In this document: in pieces, positions 35,665 to 45,058 of the stretch | How the letters are laid out: each line of letters begins with the position of its first letter | How positions within the stretch are numbered: position 1 is the first letter of the stretch | From: Corynebacterium sp. ACRPS | GTDB taxonomy: Bacteria > Actinomycetota > Actinomycetes > Mycobacteriales > Mycobacteriaceae | Assembly (NCBI RefSeq): GCF_022346005.1 | Contig: NZ_JAKRMY010000016.1 | Span: 1-46,491 of the forward strand | Length of the DNA: 46,491 bases | Direction of reading: 5' to 3' | Program-made: the position numbers and the translations under genes | The notes under the pieces: generated by a model | The model's input: only the letters and a program-made list of their open reading frames with translations | Database searches by the model: none | Told to the model about the DNA's origin: nothing

Positions 35665-37713
35665 TTAGGACTCGAGTTCTTCTTCCGGCTTTGGATGAAT
35701 CTGCAAGAGTTCATCGCTTGGGGTGACAGCGCCGGTAGTGCCGCTCACGGAACCAAATTTCTTGGCGTTGGTAACAACGACCGGGGTAATCAGGTTGTAG
35801 TCCTTGGACTTGATGAAGTCTGCGTCAAAGCTGATGAGCTTATCGCCAGCGGAAACGCGCTGTTTCTTTTCCACGTGGACATCAAAGCCCTCGCCGCCGA
35901 GTTCCACGGTATCCAGGCCAACGTGGATGAGCAGCTGTACGCCGTTATCCAGGTTCAGACCGATCGCGTGGCCGGACTTTTGGACGGTGAGCACGGTGCC
36001 ATCGGCAGGCGCGTAGACGGTATTGCCGGTTGGCTTCACTGCAGCGCCTGGCCCAAGCTTCGCGCCGGCGAAGATGGGATCGGGTACCTCGGACAGGTCC
36101 ACGGCCTCACCCTCCAGAGGAGAGTCCAGCTTGATGGTTGCCTGTTCTGCTTCCTTGGTGGCGATCCCGGTGGCGGACGCAACCCCTGCAGCCTGTGCAT
36201 TGTCAGAACCGTCCGACTCATCATCGGATCCTCCGATGATGCGGGACTCGGAGCGGCTAGCGACCTCTTCCACAGTCTCGTTATTTTCGCGGGCGATGCG
36301 CTCGAGGTCGGCCTGCTTTTCCTCTGCGGTGCGGTAGCCAAACAGCAGCGTGAGGGAGAAGGAGGTGAAGAATGCCACGGCGATGCCGATGATGTAGCCC
36401 ACCTGCGGGGTCATGGCTGGGGTGGTCAAGATGGAGGTGAAGACGAAGGCGTTAGCGCGGACATCGAATAGCCCCATCACTGCACCACCAATGGCACAAC
36501 CCGGCAGCAGGCGGTAGTAGGTGCGGCGGAAGCGGAGCAAGATACCGTAGAGGGACGGCTCCGAAATACCGCCGAGCATGCCGGCTGCGAATGCACCGAC
36601 GGAAACCTGGCGCATGGAGTTGTTCTTCTCCCTCATGGAGATGACCATCACGGCGCCGGTGACACCGAAGCAGGCAAAGTTCCACGCACCCATCGGGCCC
36701 TGGATAAAGTCGTAGCCGTAGGTCGTGATGTTTTGAATCATGATCACGTTGAGCGGCCAGTGCAGGCCCATGGGCACCAGGAATGGGTACAGCAGCGGAA
36801 TGACAATGGCCAAGATGAACGGCGAGAAGTCATTGATCTGGAACAGTACCCAGGAGATGCCGTTGCCCACGCCGATGCCGAATGGGCCGAGCAAAAAGGC
36901 CGTGGCCGGAATCATGATGAGCAGCGAGAAGAATGGCACGAAGACCATGTGTACGGCGCTCGGGATGACCTTCTTCAGACCCTTTTCCACCCAGAACAGG
37001 CCGATAGCGGCCAAAATCGGGGGGAATACCTGGGAGCCGTAAGAGTTAATCACCAGCGGCAGGCCGAAGACGTTCACGGTATCGCCCTGTTCACCCAGGG
37101 ACATGAATTCCGGTGTCAGCAGTGCGGCAGGAATTGCGGCCGAGACCCACATATTCGCACCTAGCTTCTGCGCGGCGGTGGCACCCACCATCACCGGCAG
37201 GAAGTAGAAGACCGATTGGAACATCGCGTGGGCCAAGCGGTAGCCCTCAGGCTGTTCTTCCAACGGCGCGCGGAAGTCTTGGATGCCAATGGTATCCGCC
37301 AGCACCAGCAGCGTGATGATGAGGGAGGCACCAAGCAGCGCCCACAGAATCGGGCGGAAGGTATCAGAGAGAAACTCGAAGCAGTAGTCGATCCAATCGT
37401 ACTTACCGCGCACACCATCGTAGTTCTTCTTGGATGAGGAGCCCTCCTCATCCGGCGGGTTTACCCCAGGGTCCTTGATGATTTCGCCGTAGTAGTTGGC
37501 CACGCCGCCACCCATGACCACTTGGTAGCCATGCGTACCCTGCGTGACGGAACCGAGAACGGCCGTATCGCTTTCTAGCTTTTCCTGATCTACTTTCCCC
37601 ACATCAGCGAGTTGAAAACGCAGGCGCGTCGCGCAGTGCGTCAGCGACGTGATGTTATCGGCGCCGCCCAAGCTATCGATGATGTGTGTGGAAGTGTCCT
37701 TAACAGATGCCAC
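35665..37713 (-). CDS. ptsG: Glucose-type PTS EIIBCA (PtsG)
   Basis: Membrane permease that imports and phosphorylates glucose. The 682-residue chain has an EIIB domain with the phosphorylated C27 (THCATRLRFQL), the EIIC domain with about ten membrane segments (110-480) and a substrate-site region VGISEPSLYGILLRF-like, a Ser/Asp/Ala-rich linker, and an EIIA domain with H597 (LLIHVGLDTVELGGEG). The start is GTG 37713, 5 nt after AAGGAG; ATG 37728 lacks a ribosome site. The sequence resembles C. glutamicum PtsG as I recall it. Glucose specificity is inferred. Upstream control sites are listed separately. Confidence 0.9.
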   Translation of the reverse strand: MASVKDTSTHIIDSLGGADNITSLTHCATRLRFQLADVGKVDQEKLESDTAVLGSVTQGTHGYQVVMGGGVANYYGEIIKDPGVNPPDEEGSSSKKNYDGVRGKYDWIDYCFEFLSDTFRPILWALLGASLIITLLVLADTIGIQDFRAPLEEQPEGYRLAHAMFQSVFYFLPVMVGATAAQKLGANMWVSAAIPAALLTPEFMSLGEQGDTVNVFGLPLVINSYGSQVFPPILAAIGLFWVEKGLKKVIPSAVHMVFVPFFSLLIMIPATAFLLGPFGIGVGNGISWVLFQINDFSPFILAIVIPLLYPFLVPMGLHWPLNVIMIQNITTYGYDFIQGPMGAWNFACFGVTGAVMVISMREKNNSMRQVSVGAFAAGMLGGISEPSLYGILLRFRRTYYRLLPGCAIGGAVMGLFDVRANAFVFTSILTTPAMTPQVGYIIGIAVAFFTSFSLTLLFGYRTAEEKQADLERIARENNETVEEVASRSESRIIGGSDDESDGSDNAQAAGVASATGIATKEAEQATIKLDSPLEGEAVDLSEVPDPIFAGAKLGPGAAVKPTGNTVYAPADGTVLTVQKSGHAIGLNLDNGVQLLIHVGLDTVELGGEGFDVHVEKKQRVSAGDKLISFDADFIKSKDYNLITPVVVTNAKKFGSVSGTTGAVTPSDELLQIHPKPEEELES

Positions 37714-37935
37714 TTCAACTCCTTGCATAAAGACAAAACAATAGTCAGTACTCAACTGGCTATTACGTCACACTCGGATTATAAGTGAGAGACAACACAA
37801 ACAAAAGCCCAATTCAGTGGCCTTTAGTGGGGGTAGTTGTCTTTTCTGGAGGCCCAGTCACTTCTCCGCAGGTCAAGAACCCGCAAACGAAAAATAACGG
37901 GCAATCGTTTGCATATACTGTCATAAAACTCACAA
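37714..37935 (-). promoter_or_regulatory. ptsG control region
   Basis: Intergenic DNA between rpsA and ptsG. It includes a perfect TATAAT (37778-37783) on the minus strand, placing a start near 37771. Just downstream a symmetrical site (37740-37764) has arms AATAG-CAGT and ACTG-CTATT around a five-base centre. TTTTGTTTGTG, with the TTGTTTG shape I recall for SugR sites, lies upstream of the -10. Further upstream TGTCATAAAACTCACA (37919-37934) is one base off the CRP/GlxR consensus TGTGA-N6-TCACA. Which protein binds each site is inference. Confidence 0.5.
37740..37764. promoter_or_regulatory. Candidate operator palindrome before ptsG
   Basis: AATAG-T-CAGT-ACTCA-ACTG-G-CTATT, nine matching positions on each side of a five-base centre. 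It covers about +7 to +31 relative to the predicted start, a common place for a repressor or antiterminator site. Confidence 0.5.
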
Positions 37936-37973
37936 AGCCGCGTCCTGTCTCCCAAAAGGAGAAGGACGCGGCT
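37936..37973 (-). terminator. rpsA terminator
   Basis: AGCCGCGTCC (37936-37945) pairs perfectly with GGACGCGGCT (37964-37973), with an inner TCTCC/GGAGA stem. On the minus strand it runs into TTTGTGAGTTTT. Confidence 0.88.
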
Positions 37974-38025
37974 AGTGCAGCTGCGTGGAGTTAGGGGTTA
38001 TATCACCCCAAGTTCCAAAGGCGTC

Positions 38026-39489
38026 TTAGTTGCCGGCGAGCTTGTCGCGCAGTGCAGCGAGCTGCTCGTCAGAAGCCAAGGATCCACCGGACTCTGCCTG
38101 AGTCTCCGATGCCGGAGCTGCATCGGAGGAGTCAGACGAGTAGTTGGAGGATGCTTCAGCGGACTCCGCGGCCTCTGCGGCGGCAGCGCGGTTGCGTTCG
38201 ATCTGAGCGGTGTGCAGGTTGAAGCGGCGCTCGGACTCTGCGTAGCGTGCTTCCCAAGCCTGACGCTGCTCGTCGAAGCCTTCCTTCCACTCGTTGGTGT
38301 CCGGGTCGAAGCCTTCTGGGAACACGTAGTTGCCCTGCTCGTCGTAGGAGTCAGCCATGCCGTACTTGGACGGATCGAACTCTTCGGAGTAGTCCTCGTC
38401 AGCCTGCTTGACGGACAAGGAGATACGACGACGCTCGAGGTCGATGTCGATGACCTTGACCATAACTTCCTGGCCAACGGTGACAACCTGGTCCGGAACC
38501 TCGACGTGGCGCTGAGCCAGCTCGGAGATGTGAACCAGGCCCTCGATGCCTTCCTCGACGCGAACGAACGCACCGAACGGAACCAGCTTGGTGACCTTGC
38601 CCGGCACAATCTGGCCCACAGCGTGGGTGCGGGCGAAGACGCGCCATGGGTCTTCCTGGGTTGCCTTCAGGGACAGGGAAACGCGCTCGCGGTCCAGATC
38701 AACGTCCAGAACCTCAACGGTTACCTCGTCACCAACGGTGACAACCTCGGATGGGTGGTCGATGTGCTTCCAGGACAGCTCGGAAACGTGAACCAGGCCG
38801 TCGACGCCGCCAAGATCGACGAAGGCGCCGAAGTTGACGATGGAAGAGACAACGCCCTTGCGGACCTGACCCTTCTGCAGCTGGTGCAGGAACTCGGAAC
38901 GGACCTCGGACTGGGTCTGCTCCAGGTATGCGCGACGGGACAGGACAACGTTATTGCGCTGCTTGTCCAGCTCGATGATCTTAGCTTCCAGCTCCTGGCC
39001 AATGTAGGGTTCTAGGTCGCGGACGCGACGCATCTCAACGAGGGAAGCAGGCAGGAAGCCGCGCAGGCCGATGTCCAGGATGAGGCCGCCCTTGACAACC
39101 TCGATGACGGTACCGGTAACCGGCTCTTCCTTGGCCTGCAGCTCCTCGATGGCGCCCCAAGCACGTTCGTACTGTGCGCGCTTCTTGGACAGGATCAGGC
39201 GGCCTTCCTTGTCCTCCTTGGTCAGGACAAGCGCGTCAACCTCATCGCCGACCTCGACAACTTCGTCGGGGTTGACGTCGTGCTTGATGGACAGCTCGCG
39301 GGAAGGGATAACGCCTTCGGTCTTGTATCCGATGTCCAGCAGTACCTCGTCGTGGTCAACCTTGACGACGGTACCCCCGACAATGTCACCATCGTTGAAG
39401 TACTTGATGGTGGCGTCTACAGCTGCGAGGAAGTCCTCTGCGGTTCCGATATCGTTGATCGCAACCTGAGGGGTAGTAGAAGATGGCAT
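38026..39489 (-). CDS. rpsA: 30S ribosomal protein S1
   Basis: RNA-binding ribosomal protein that helps load mRNA. The 487 residues contain four S1 OB-fold domains (about 36-105, 123-188, 209-277, 294-363), each with VxxGAFV- or GLVHxSEL-type segments, then a Glu/Ala/Ser-rich tail. Four domains rather than six is the actinobacterial form. The start is ATG 39489, MPSSTTPQVAIND; an open frame further upstream has no family sequence. No clear Shine-Dalgarno is present, as is common for S1. Confidence 0.97.
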   Translation of the reverse strand: MPSSTTPQVAINDIGTAEDFLAAVDATIKYFNDGDIVGGTVVKVDHDEVLLDIGYKTEGVIPSRELSIKHDVNPDEVVEVGDEVDALVLTKEDKEGRLILSKKRAQYERAWGAIEELQAKEEPVTGTVIEVVKGGLILDIGLRGFLPASLVEMRRVRDLEPYIGQELEAKIIELDKQRNNVVLSRRAYLEQTQSEVRSEFLHQLQKGQVRKGVVSSIVNFGAFVDLGGVDGLVHVSELSWKHIDHPSEVVTVGDEVTVEVLDVDLDRERVSLSLKATQEDPWRVFARTHAVGQIVPGKVTKLVPFGAFVRVEEGIEGLVHISELAQRHVEVPDQVVTVGQEVMVKVIDIDLERRRISLSVKQADEDYSEEFDPSKYGMADSYDEQGNYVFPEGFDPDTNEWKEGFDEQRQAWEARYAESERRFNLHTAQIERNRAAAAEAAESAEASSNYSSDSSDAAPASETQAESGGSLASDEQLAALRDKLAGN

Positions 39490-39738
39490 ATTGTAAAAAT
39501 GCTCCGAATAAATGTAGGAAATCGTTCGTGGACAACTGCGTGTCTCTCGAATTAAAAGCCCATCTGCGCTGCACAAATACAGGAGATAGAGGCCACATTC
39601 GATCCCGCCGCGTGATTGCCCCAAGCTTTCCTACAATAGCCTGCAACAACCCGTGGCATAGACATGCTTGTAAAAGCCTACATCTGTCCAGCTTATACGG
39701 CAAATATTGCACGCCAATCAGAAAGGTAACCCACCCCA
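39490..39738. other. Divergent rpsA / methyltransferase intergenic region
   Basis: 249 nt with no credible gene. It must hold the rpsA promoter (minus) and that of the methyltransferase gene (plus). I could not pick a convincing -35/-10 pair; the S1 leader appears to be long and without a clear ribosome site. Confidence 0.5.
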
Positions 39739-40470
39739 GTGACTTCACCCTCTCACGCCAATCAATCCCACTGGGATGATGATGCGGTCTCTTACCATGC
39801 CGAGCACCCCGAGTACCTTTCCTCTTTTTATTGGTGCCCAGAAATGCTGCACGAGGCCGATGCGCAGCTGCTTGGCGATGTCTCCTCCGCCGCCGTCCTC
39901 GAAATCGGCTGCGGGTCTGCCGCCTGCACCCAATGGCTCAGCACCCGCGCCCGATTTGTCACCGGCTGCGATATTTCCCGCGGCATGCTCGCCCACGCAG
40001 AACCTGGTCTGGCACTCACCCAAGCCGATGCACTGGCACTTCCCTACGCCACCGATTCCTTTGACGTGGCGTTTTCCGCCTTCGGTGCATTCCCCTTCCT
40101 CGCCGATCTTGATGCCGCGCTCGCGGAAGTTGCCCGCGTTGTACACCCAGGCGGGCGCTTCGTCTTCTCCGTGACCCACCCAATGCGCTGGATCTTCCCC
40201 GACGATCCCACCAGCCTTACCGCAGAGATCAGCTACTTCGACCGCGCCTACCTGGAACACGATTCCACCGGGACGCTCACCTACGCCGAATTTCACCGCA
40301 CCATCAGCGATTGGTTCCGCGCGCTTCAAGGTCGCGGCCCGTTTCTCATCGAGGACATCATAGAACCGGAATGGCCCGAAGGCTTAGAAACCACCTGGGG
40401 TCAGTGGTCCCCGCAACGCGGGGAGATTTTCCCAGGCAGCATGATTTTCATCTGCCACGCCTACAGCTAA
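39739..40470 (+). CDS. SAM-dependent methyltransferase (class I)
   Basis: A 243-residue methyltransferase with motif I VLEIGCGSAACTQWL (about 53-67), a motif-II-like acidic TGCDIS, motif DALALPYATDSFDVAFSAFG and the post-motif VARVVHPGGRFVFSVTHP. Substrate unknown; small molecule more likely than nucleic acid. Start GTG 39739, GAAAGG about 12 nt upstream. It is followed at once by the broken RDD-type gene. Confidence 0.85.
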   Translation: MTSPSHANQSHWDDDAVSYHAEHPEYLSSFYWCPEMLHEADAQLLGDVSSAAVLEIGCGSAACTQWLSTRARFVTGCDISRGMLAHAEPGLALTQADALALPYATDSFDVAFSAFGAFPFLADLDAALAEVARVVHPGGRFVFSVTHPMRWIFPDDPTSLTAEISYFDRAYLEHDSTGTLTYAEFHRTISDWFRALQGRGPFLIEDIIEPEWPEGLETTWGQWSPQRGEIFPGSMIFICHAYS

Positions 40471-40471
40471 C

Positions 40472-40949
40472 GTGGACAACATGATTGCCGAAAGACTGGG
40501 AATTGCCCTGCGCCGTGCTGTGGCATGGTGGATCGACGCCTTTCTCGTCGCCGCCATCGTCACCGTGGTGCGGTGGCTGATTAATGCTCTTGCCAGTACC
40601 CCCTTATCCGGCCGCCCCGAAGAAATCTACGAGGCGGTCGCTCTCGCCGTGGCCTTTTATATCTACCGCGTGTGGGTGGGAGACGAAGAAGTCTACCTCG
40701 CTGGGCAAATGGTCGATGCAGTTAGAAATTATCCCGGCCCGCTCGCCGTTTGTCACCGCCTGCCTGCGCAATTCGTGGCTGCTGCTCACGCCCCTGACGC
40801 TTACCGGCTGGGGCATCGACGGCATTATCCTTGCAATTTTAGGCCTTTCGGTTTTAGCCATCGGCCAAACGCCCTTTGACCTCTTGGCCGGCTGCCTAGT
40901 GGAAAAGCGGCCTCAGCAAGATTCCACCGCGATGCGCGGCGAGAGGTAG
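40472..40949 (+). pseudogene. Frameshifted RDD-type membrane protein gene
   Basis: The first frame (from GTG 40472, or ATG 40481) encodes RLGIALRRAVAWWIDAFLVA and a second hydrophobic stretch, the start of an RDD membrane protein. It loses sense after VWVGDEE near 40690. The next frame (+1) then resumes SLGKWSMQLEI, the RDD-family middle segment, and two hydrophobic helices ending CLVEKR before its stop at 40949. A one-base change around 40685-40705 therefore splits the gene. No slippery homopolymer is present there, so a real mutation or a sequencing error is more likely than programmed frameshifting. It overlaps the next minus-strand gene tail-to-tail by 37 nt. Confidence 0.75.
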
Positions 40950-41284
40950 TACACCACGGCAGCAATAGTAATGAGCGCAAATACCCACGAATATGGGAAG
41001 GCCACGGCAATGACAGTTACCGCGATCATTACACCGGCCGCCTGTATTCGGTAGCGCCACGGGTTCTCGCCTTCCCTGGCGGCGTTGCCAGCAGAAAGGA
41101 AAAACCCAAAAGTTATAACCGCATAGAATATGAAGTCGGATGTATCGCTGCTTACCGCTTCTTTTAAGCCGCTCTCAGCAATCTGTCCCGCCAGGTATGC
41201 GACCATGGCTGCCCACGTAGTCTCAAAAAAGCGCAAGGTGTAGGGGTGAGACTTCCACGTAATACGTTTTCCGAGAAACTCCAT
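40913..41284 (-). CDS. Small membrane protein, unknown
   Basis: A 123-residue protein with about four hydrophobic segments: WAAMVAYLAGQIA, FIFYAVITFGFFLSAG, AAGVMIAVTVIAVAFPY and VFALITIAAVVYYLS. The N-terminus is short and basic. I do not recognise the family. It lies downstream of the AlkZ-like gene (38-nt gap) on the same strand. Confidence 0.6.
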   Translation of the reverse strand: MEFLGKRITWKSHPYTLRFFETTWAAMVAYLAGQIAESGLKEAVSSDTSDFIFYAVITFGFFLSAGNAAREGENPWRYRIQAAGVMIAVTVIAVAFPYSWVFALITIAAVVYYLSPRIAVESC

Positions 41285-41322
41285 GAAATTACTTTAAAAT
41301 CCTCTTCTGCCTCACGCACTTC

Positions 41323-42261
41323 TCAGCACTCCTTCCACTGGCGTTCCACGCGGCCTGCTGCGTAAGCGGGAATCCCCCAGTCCTCAATCCCCTGTTTATT
41401 CCACATGCCGCGCACTTGGCCGTCGATAACGATGGCGCGGCGGAAAATGCCCTGGTTCCCGGGAACGAGAGCATGGTGCATATCCGCTGACATGGCAAAA
41501 AGCCGATCTTGGTAGCCCAGGATATACTCATCAAAGGCGCCTAAAAGCAGCACCGATTTCTTCTTTTTCACCTCTGGTAGCTCTAGGACCTCTGCAGAGA
41601 CCAGCTCCTCGCCTTCCCTTCCTATCCGGATAAGGTCATCAGGCAACTTCTCGGCTGCGGGACGAATAAGTCTTTGGGGCAGCTTGCACCACCACGCAAA
41701 GTCCTGCACAGTCGCCGGCCCATGGGTGCGAAAATAGCGCGTCATCAATTCCGTCGTGGCGGCCACCGAGTCGCCATTAAAAAGGGCCTCCATGCCGTCT
41801 AGCTCGACCGGAGTAATGAGCTGTTCTTCGCCCGCATAACACGCATGCCCGCTTTCCATGCTAATACGTACTACGTGCCAGAAAGGCAACTCGGGCAAGG
41901 CTTGGGCGGCGCGTGATTTCAATTCTGCGCGCGTTAATGGGGCATCGATAAGCTGCAGCACGGCTTCCCGTACCGCGGCATCTCCCTTGCGAGGCTTTGC
42001 GCACAGTTCAGTTATCCAGCCCATATCCTTGACGGAGGCGGCGAACAACGTATTGCGCATCGCATAGCCGCGCACGATCTCGGAGTTATCCGATTCATTC
42101 GGTGCACGCAGTGCCAAGGACCGGCGCACCGAATGCAGGTCCTGGCCCTGCATGACGCCAAAGGCGCGCACTGCCTCTGCGGCGGTGTGCCAGCGCAGGG
42201 CCGTAAGCCCCTGGGCGGCCAAGCGCATGCGGGCGCGCTCACGCCGGTTAAGCATCATCAT
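41323..42261 (-). CDS. Winged-helix DNA-binding protein of the AlkZ/YcaQ-like type
   Basis: A 312-residue protein matching the winged-helix family that includes DNA glycosylases such as AlkZ and YcaQ. Visible features are the N-terminal RLAAQGL followed by AVRAFGVMQGQDLHSV, the C-terminal LLGAFDEYILGYQDR and the final VDGQVRGMWNK. Its activity on damaged bases is inferred. Three ATG codons in tandem (42253-42261) are possible starts; I take the first. It begins 4 nt after the polA stop on the same strand, so co-transcription with polA is likely. Confidence 0.75.
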   Translation of the reverse strand: MMMLNRRERARMRLAAQGLTALRWHTAAEAVRAFGVMQGQDLHSVRRSLALRAPNESDNSEIVRGYAMRNTLFAASVKDMGWITELCAKPRKGDAAVREAVLQLIDAPLTRAELKSRAAQALPELPFWHVVRISMESGHACYAGEEQLITPVELDGMEALFNGDSVAATTELMTRYFRTHGPATVQDFAWWCKLPQRLIRPAAEKLPDDLIRIGREGEELVSAEVLELPEVKKKKSVLLLGAFDEYILGYQDRLFAMSADMHHALVPGNQGIFRRAIVIDGQVRGMWNKQGIEDWGIPAYAAGRVERQWKEC

Positions 42262-42265
42262 CGAA

Positions 42266-44914
42266 CTAGTGGGCCGCGGCGTCCCAATCCGTGCCGGCAC
42301 CAGCAGAGACCTCGAGTGGCACATTCAGCTCGATGGCAGAATCCATCTCGCGCTCAAGAATCTCGCGGACTTGATCGGCCTCACCGGGGGCGACCTCCAC
42401 CACCAATTCATCGTGCACCTGGAGCAATACACGGGATTTCATATCGCGCAACGCGCGGTCCACGCGAATCATCGCGACCTTAATGATATCTGCGGCCGTT
42501 CCCTGGATTGGGGCATTGAGCGCAGCGCGTTCCGCGTTTTCGCGGGCCAGCCGGTTATCGGAGTTGAGCTCTGGCAGGTAGCGGCGGCGACCAAAGAGCG
42601 TGGCCGTATAACCATCCTTGCGGGCTTGCTCCACGACATCATCCAGGTATTTCTTCACGCCGCCAAAGCGCTCGAAGTAGCTTTCCATAATGGACTTGGC
42701 TTCGCCCGCCGGGATTCCCAGCTGCTGCGAAAGTCCAAATGCGGACAGACCGTAGACCAAGCCATAAGACATGGCCTTTACCCGGCGGCGCAGCTCAGGG
42801 GTCACCTGGTCAACGGGCACATCGAAGACCCTAGAACCAACGAAATTGTGCAAGTCCTCGCCGGCCTTGTAGGCCTCAATCAACCCGGGATCGGCAGAGA
42901 GGTGCGCCATAACGCGCATTTCAATCTGCGAGTAGTCCGCGGTCATTAGCTGCTCAAAGCCCTCTCCCACGATAAACGCCGAGCGAATTTGGCGACCGGC
43001 CTCCGTGCGCACCGGGATGTTTTGCAGGTTGGGCTCCGTCGAGGACAAACGCCCCGTCGAAGTCACCGTCTGGTTAAAAGTGGTGTGGATGCGGCCATCC
43101 GGCTGAACGGTCTTGATGAGGCCCTCGAGCGTGGTCTTCATCTTTTGGTACTCGCGGTGGGCCAAAAGGTGATCCAAGAACGGGTGCGGGTGCTTGATGG
43201 CCAGCTGCTCGATTTCCTTCGCGGCCGTGGAGTAGCCCGTCTTCGTCTTTTTCGTCTTGGGCATATCGAAGGTCTCAAAAAGTACGTTCTGCAGCTGCTT
43301 GGGCGAATTCAAGTTGAGCTTGTCATCGCCAGCAAGCTCGCGCGCGGAGCGTTCTTGTTCCGCGACCTGCTCCACAAAGGCATCCTTTTGGGTTTCCAAA
43401 ATGTCTACATCGACCGCGATACCCGTAGCCTCCATGCGCGCCAGGATGGTCACCAGCGGCAGTTCCAGGTCGGTGTACAACTCGAAAGAGTCGATGTCCT
43501 GCAGTTCCGTAGTAAGTTTTTCCGCCAGCTCCATGATCGCTGCTGCCTGATCTACCAGAGAGGAGTTATCCAGCAGCGACATCTGATCCGAGGCGGCGCC
43601 GAGGGACTTTTGAAGGTGGCGCTGGTAGACATCGGAAAGCTCGTAGGTGCGCTGGCCTGGGCGCAGGATATACGCCGCCAAGGCCGTATCGTGTGCAAGC
43701 CCGTTAAGCTCGATGCCGCGCCCTGCCAACATGTGGAACGCGGCCTTCGCGGCGTGGAAATACTTGGGGGCCGGCGATTCTAGCCATTGGACCAAGGCCT
43801 TTTCCTCATCGGCGGATAGGTCCCCGAGTTCCACCTGCAGGCCGTGGTGCTCACGGTCCACCAAAGCGATGGCAGAGGCATCACCCTGACCCGGGGTGCC
43901 CGCGCCCTGCACATACACGGCTACGTGCTCGCGACCAGGTAACCATTCGCTCAGCGAGGCGTCATCGATGGTGAGCTCGACATCTGGGGCATCCGCGGAT
44001 TGCTCAGCAGCCTCTGCGCCATCGTTGGGAATGGCCGCTAAGACACGATCGCGCAGGTTGGTGCCGAACTCCAGCTCATCGAACTTCGCGGCAACATCGG
44101 CAACCTTGGCTTCTCTGAATGCCAGATCGTCTGGGCCGACGTCTAAGTCCATATCTGTAATCATCTGGGTGAGCTTCCGGTTCATCTGCACCTGCTCGAT
44201 GCGTTCGCGGAAGTTATTTCCCACCACGCCATTGATTTCCTCGGCGTGCTCTACCAGCGAAGCCAAGTCTCCATACTTGACTATCCACTTGGTGGCGGTC
44301 TTTTCTCCCACCTTGGGAATGCCGGGAAGGTTATCGGAAGGATCGCCGCGCAAGGCAGCAAAGTCGGGATACTGTGCGGGGGTCAGCCCGTATTTATCCT
44401 CGACGGCTTCCGGCGTAAACCGGTGCAGCGTGGATACGCCCTTCATGGGATAGAGCACCGTGGTCGAATCCGTAACCAACTGCAGGTAATCGCGGTCACC
44501 GGTGACAATCAGCGTCTCGTAGCCCTGCGCTTGGGTTGCCAGGGTGGCCAAAATATCGTCGGCCTCGTAATTTTCACGCGAGAGCGTCGTAATGCCCAAG
44601 GTCTCCAAGGTATCGCGAATGATGTCTACTTGGCCCTTAAATTCTTCCGGCGCGGCCTCTCGCTGCGCCTTATATTCCGGGAACATCTCCGTACGGAAAG
44701 TCTTCCGGCCGACGTCAAAGGCCACCGCGATAGCATCCGGCCTTTCCTCAGAGACGATATTGGACAGCATGGATAAAAAGCCATACACGGCGTTGGTGTG
44801 CTGGCCGCCGGAGGTAGAAAAGTTTTCCACCGGCAGGGCATAAAAGGCACGAAATGCCATCGAATGGCCGTCAATGAGCAAAAGGCGGGTCTTATTGGAA
44901 GTCACCTGCCCCAT
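42266..44914 (-). CDS. polA: DNA polymerase I
   Basis: Repair and Okazaki-fragment polymerase. From ATG 44914 the protein has 882 residues. It has a 5'-3' exonuclease domain (about 10-300, LLLIDGHSMAFRAFYALP; GDPSDNLPGIPKVGEKTA), a middle domain in which I see no proofreading exonuclease motifs (as in actinobacterial PolA), and the polymerase with motif A TADYSQIEMRVMAHLS, motif B RRRVKAMSYGLVYGLSAFG and motif C LLQVHDELVVEV. GTG 44905 is a possible alternative start; neither has a good ribosome site. A longer upstream frame runs toward the tRNA and is not likely coding. Confidence 0.94.
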   Translation of the reverse strand: MGQVTSNKTRLLLIDGHSMAFRAFYALPVENFSTSGGQHTNAVYGFLSMLSNIVSEERPDAIAVAFDVGRKTFRTEMFPEYKAQREAAPEEFKGQVDIIRDTLETLGITTLSRENYEADDILATLATQAQGYETLIVTGDRDYLQLVTDSTTVLYPMKGVSTLHRFTPEAVEDKYGLTPAQYPDFAALRGDPSDNLPGIPKVGEKTATKWIVKYGDLASLVEHAEEINGVVGNNFRERIEQVQMNRKLTQMITDMDLDVGPDDLAFREAKVADVAAKFDELEFGTNLRDRVLAAIPNDGAEAAEQSADAPDVELTIDDASLSEWLPGREHVAVYVQGAGTPGQGDASAIALVDREHHGLQVELGDLSADEEKALVQWLESPAPKYFHAAKAAFHMLAGRGIELNGLAHDTALAAYILRPGQRTYELSDVYQRHLQKSLGAASDQMSLLDNSSLVDQAAAIMELAEKLTTELQDIDSFELYTDLELPLVTILARMEATGIAVDVDILETQKDAFVEQVAEQERSARELAGDDKLNLNSPKQLQNVLFETFDMPKTKKTKTGYSTAAKEIEQLAIKHPHPFLDHLLAHREYQKMKTTLEGLIKTVQPDGRIHTTFNQTVTSTGRLSSTEPNLQNIPVRTEAGRQIRSAFIVGEGFEQLMTADYSQIEMRVMAHLSADPGLIEAYKAGEDLHNFVGSRVFDVPVDQVTPELRRRVKAMSYGLVYGLSAFGLSQQLGIPAGEAKSIMESYFERFGGVKKYLDDVVEQARKDGYTATLFGRRRYLPELNSDNRLARENAERAALNAPIQGTAADIIKVAMIRVDRALRDMKSRVLLQVHDELVVEVAPGEADQVREILEREMDSAIELNVPLEVSAGAGTDWDAAAH

Positions 44915-45021
44915 ATTAGGCAACACAATGGACACGGCGATACCCCGCCCAACCCCACCGTCTTGAGCAGGCCTTTTCACCGGAAAGGGACCCCAATTAG
45001 GAATTGCGCCAACCCCTGCGC

Positions 45022-45027
45022 TAGTAT
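45022..45027 (+). promoter_or_regulatory. Candidate -10 for the tRNA gene
   Basis: TAGTAT stands 31 nt before the tRNA. No convincing -35 was found. Confidence 0.3.
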
Positions 45028-45058
45028 TTCCAACAGTCAAAGGCGCTCGCTTTTGATT

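Noticed and set aside
37714..37755. Longer ptsG starts at ATG 37728 or 37755
   Set aside because: No ribosome site for either; AAGGAG is placed correctly only for GTG 37713.
40472..40949. Programmed frameshift in the RDD-type gene
   Set aside because: No slippery heptamer or downstream stem was seen; mutation or error is simpler.
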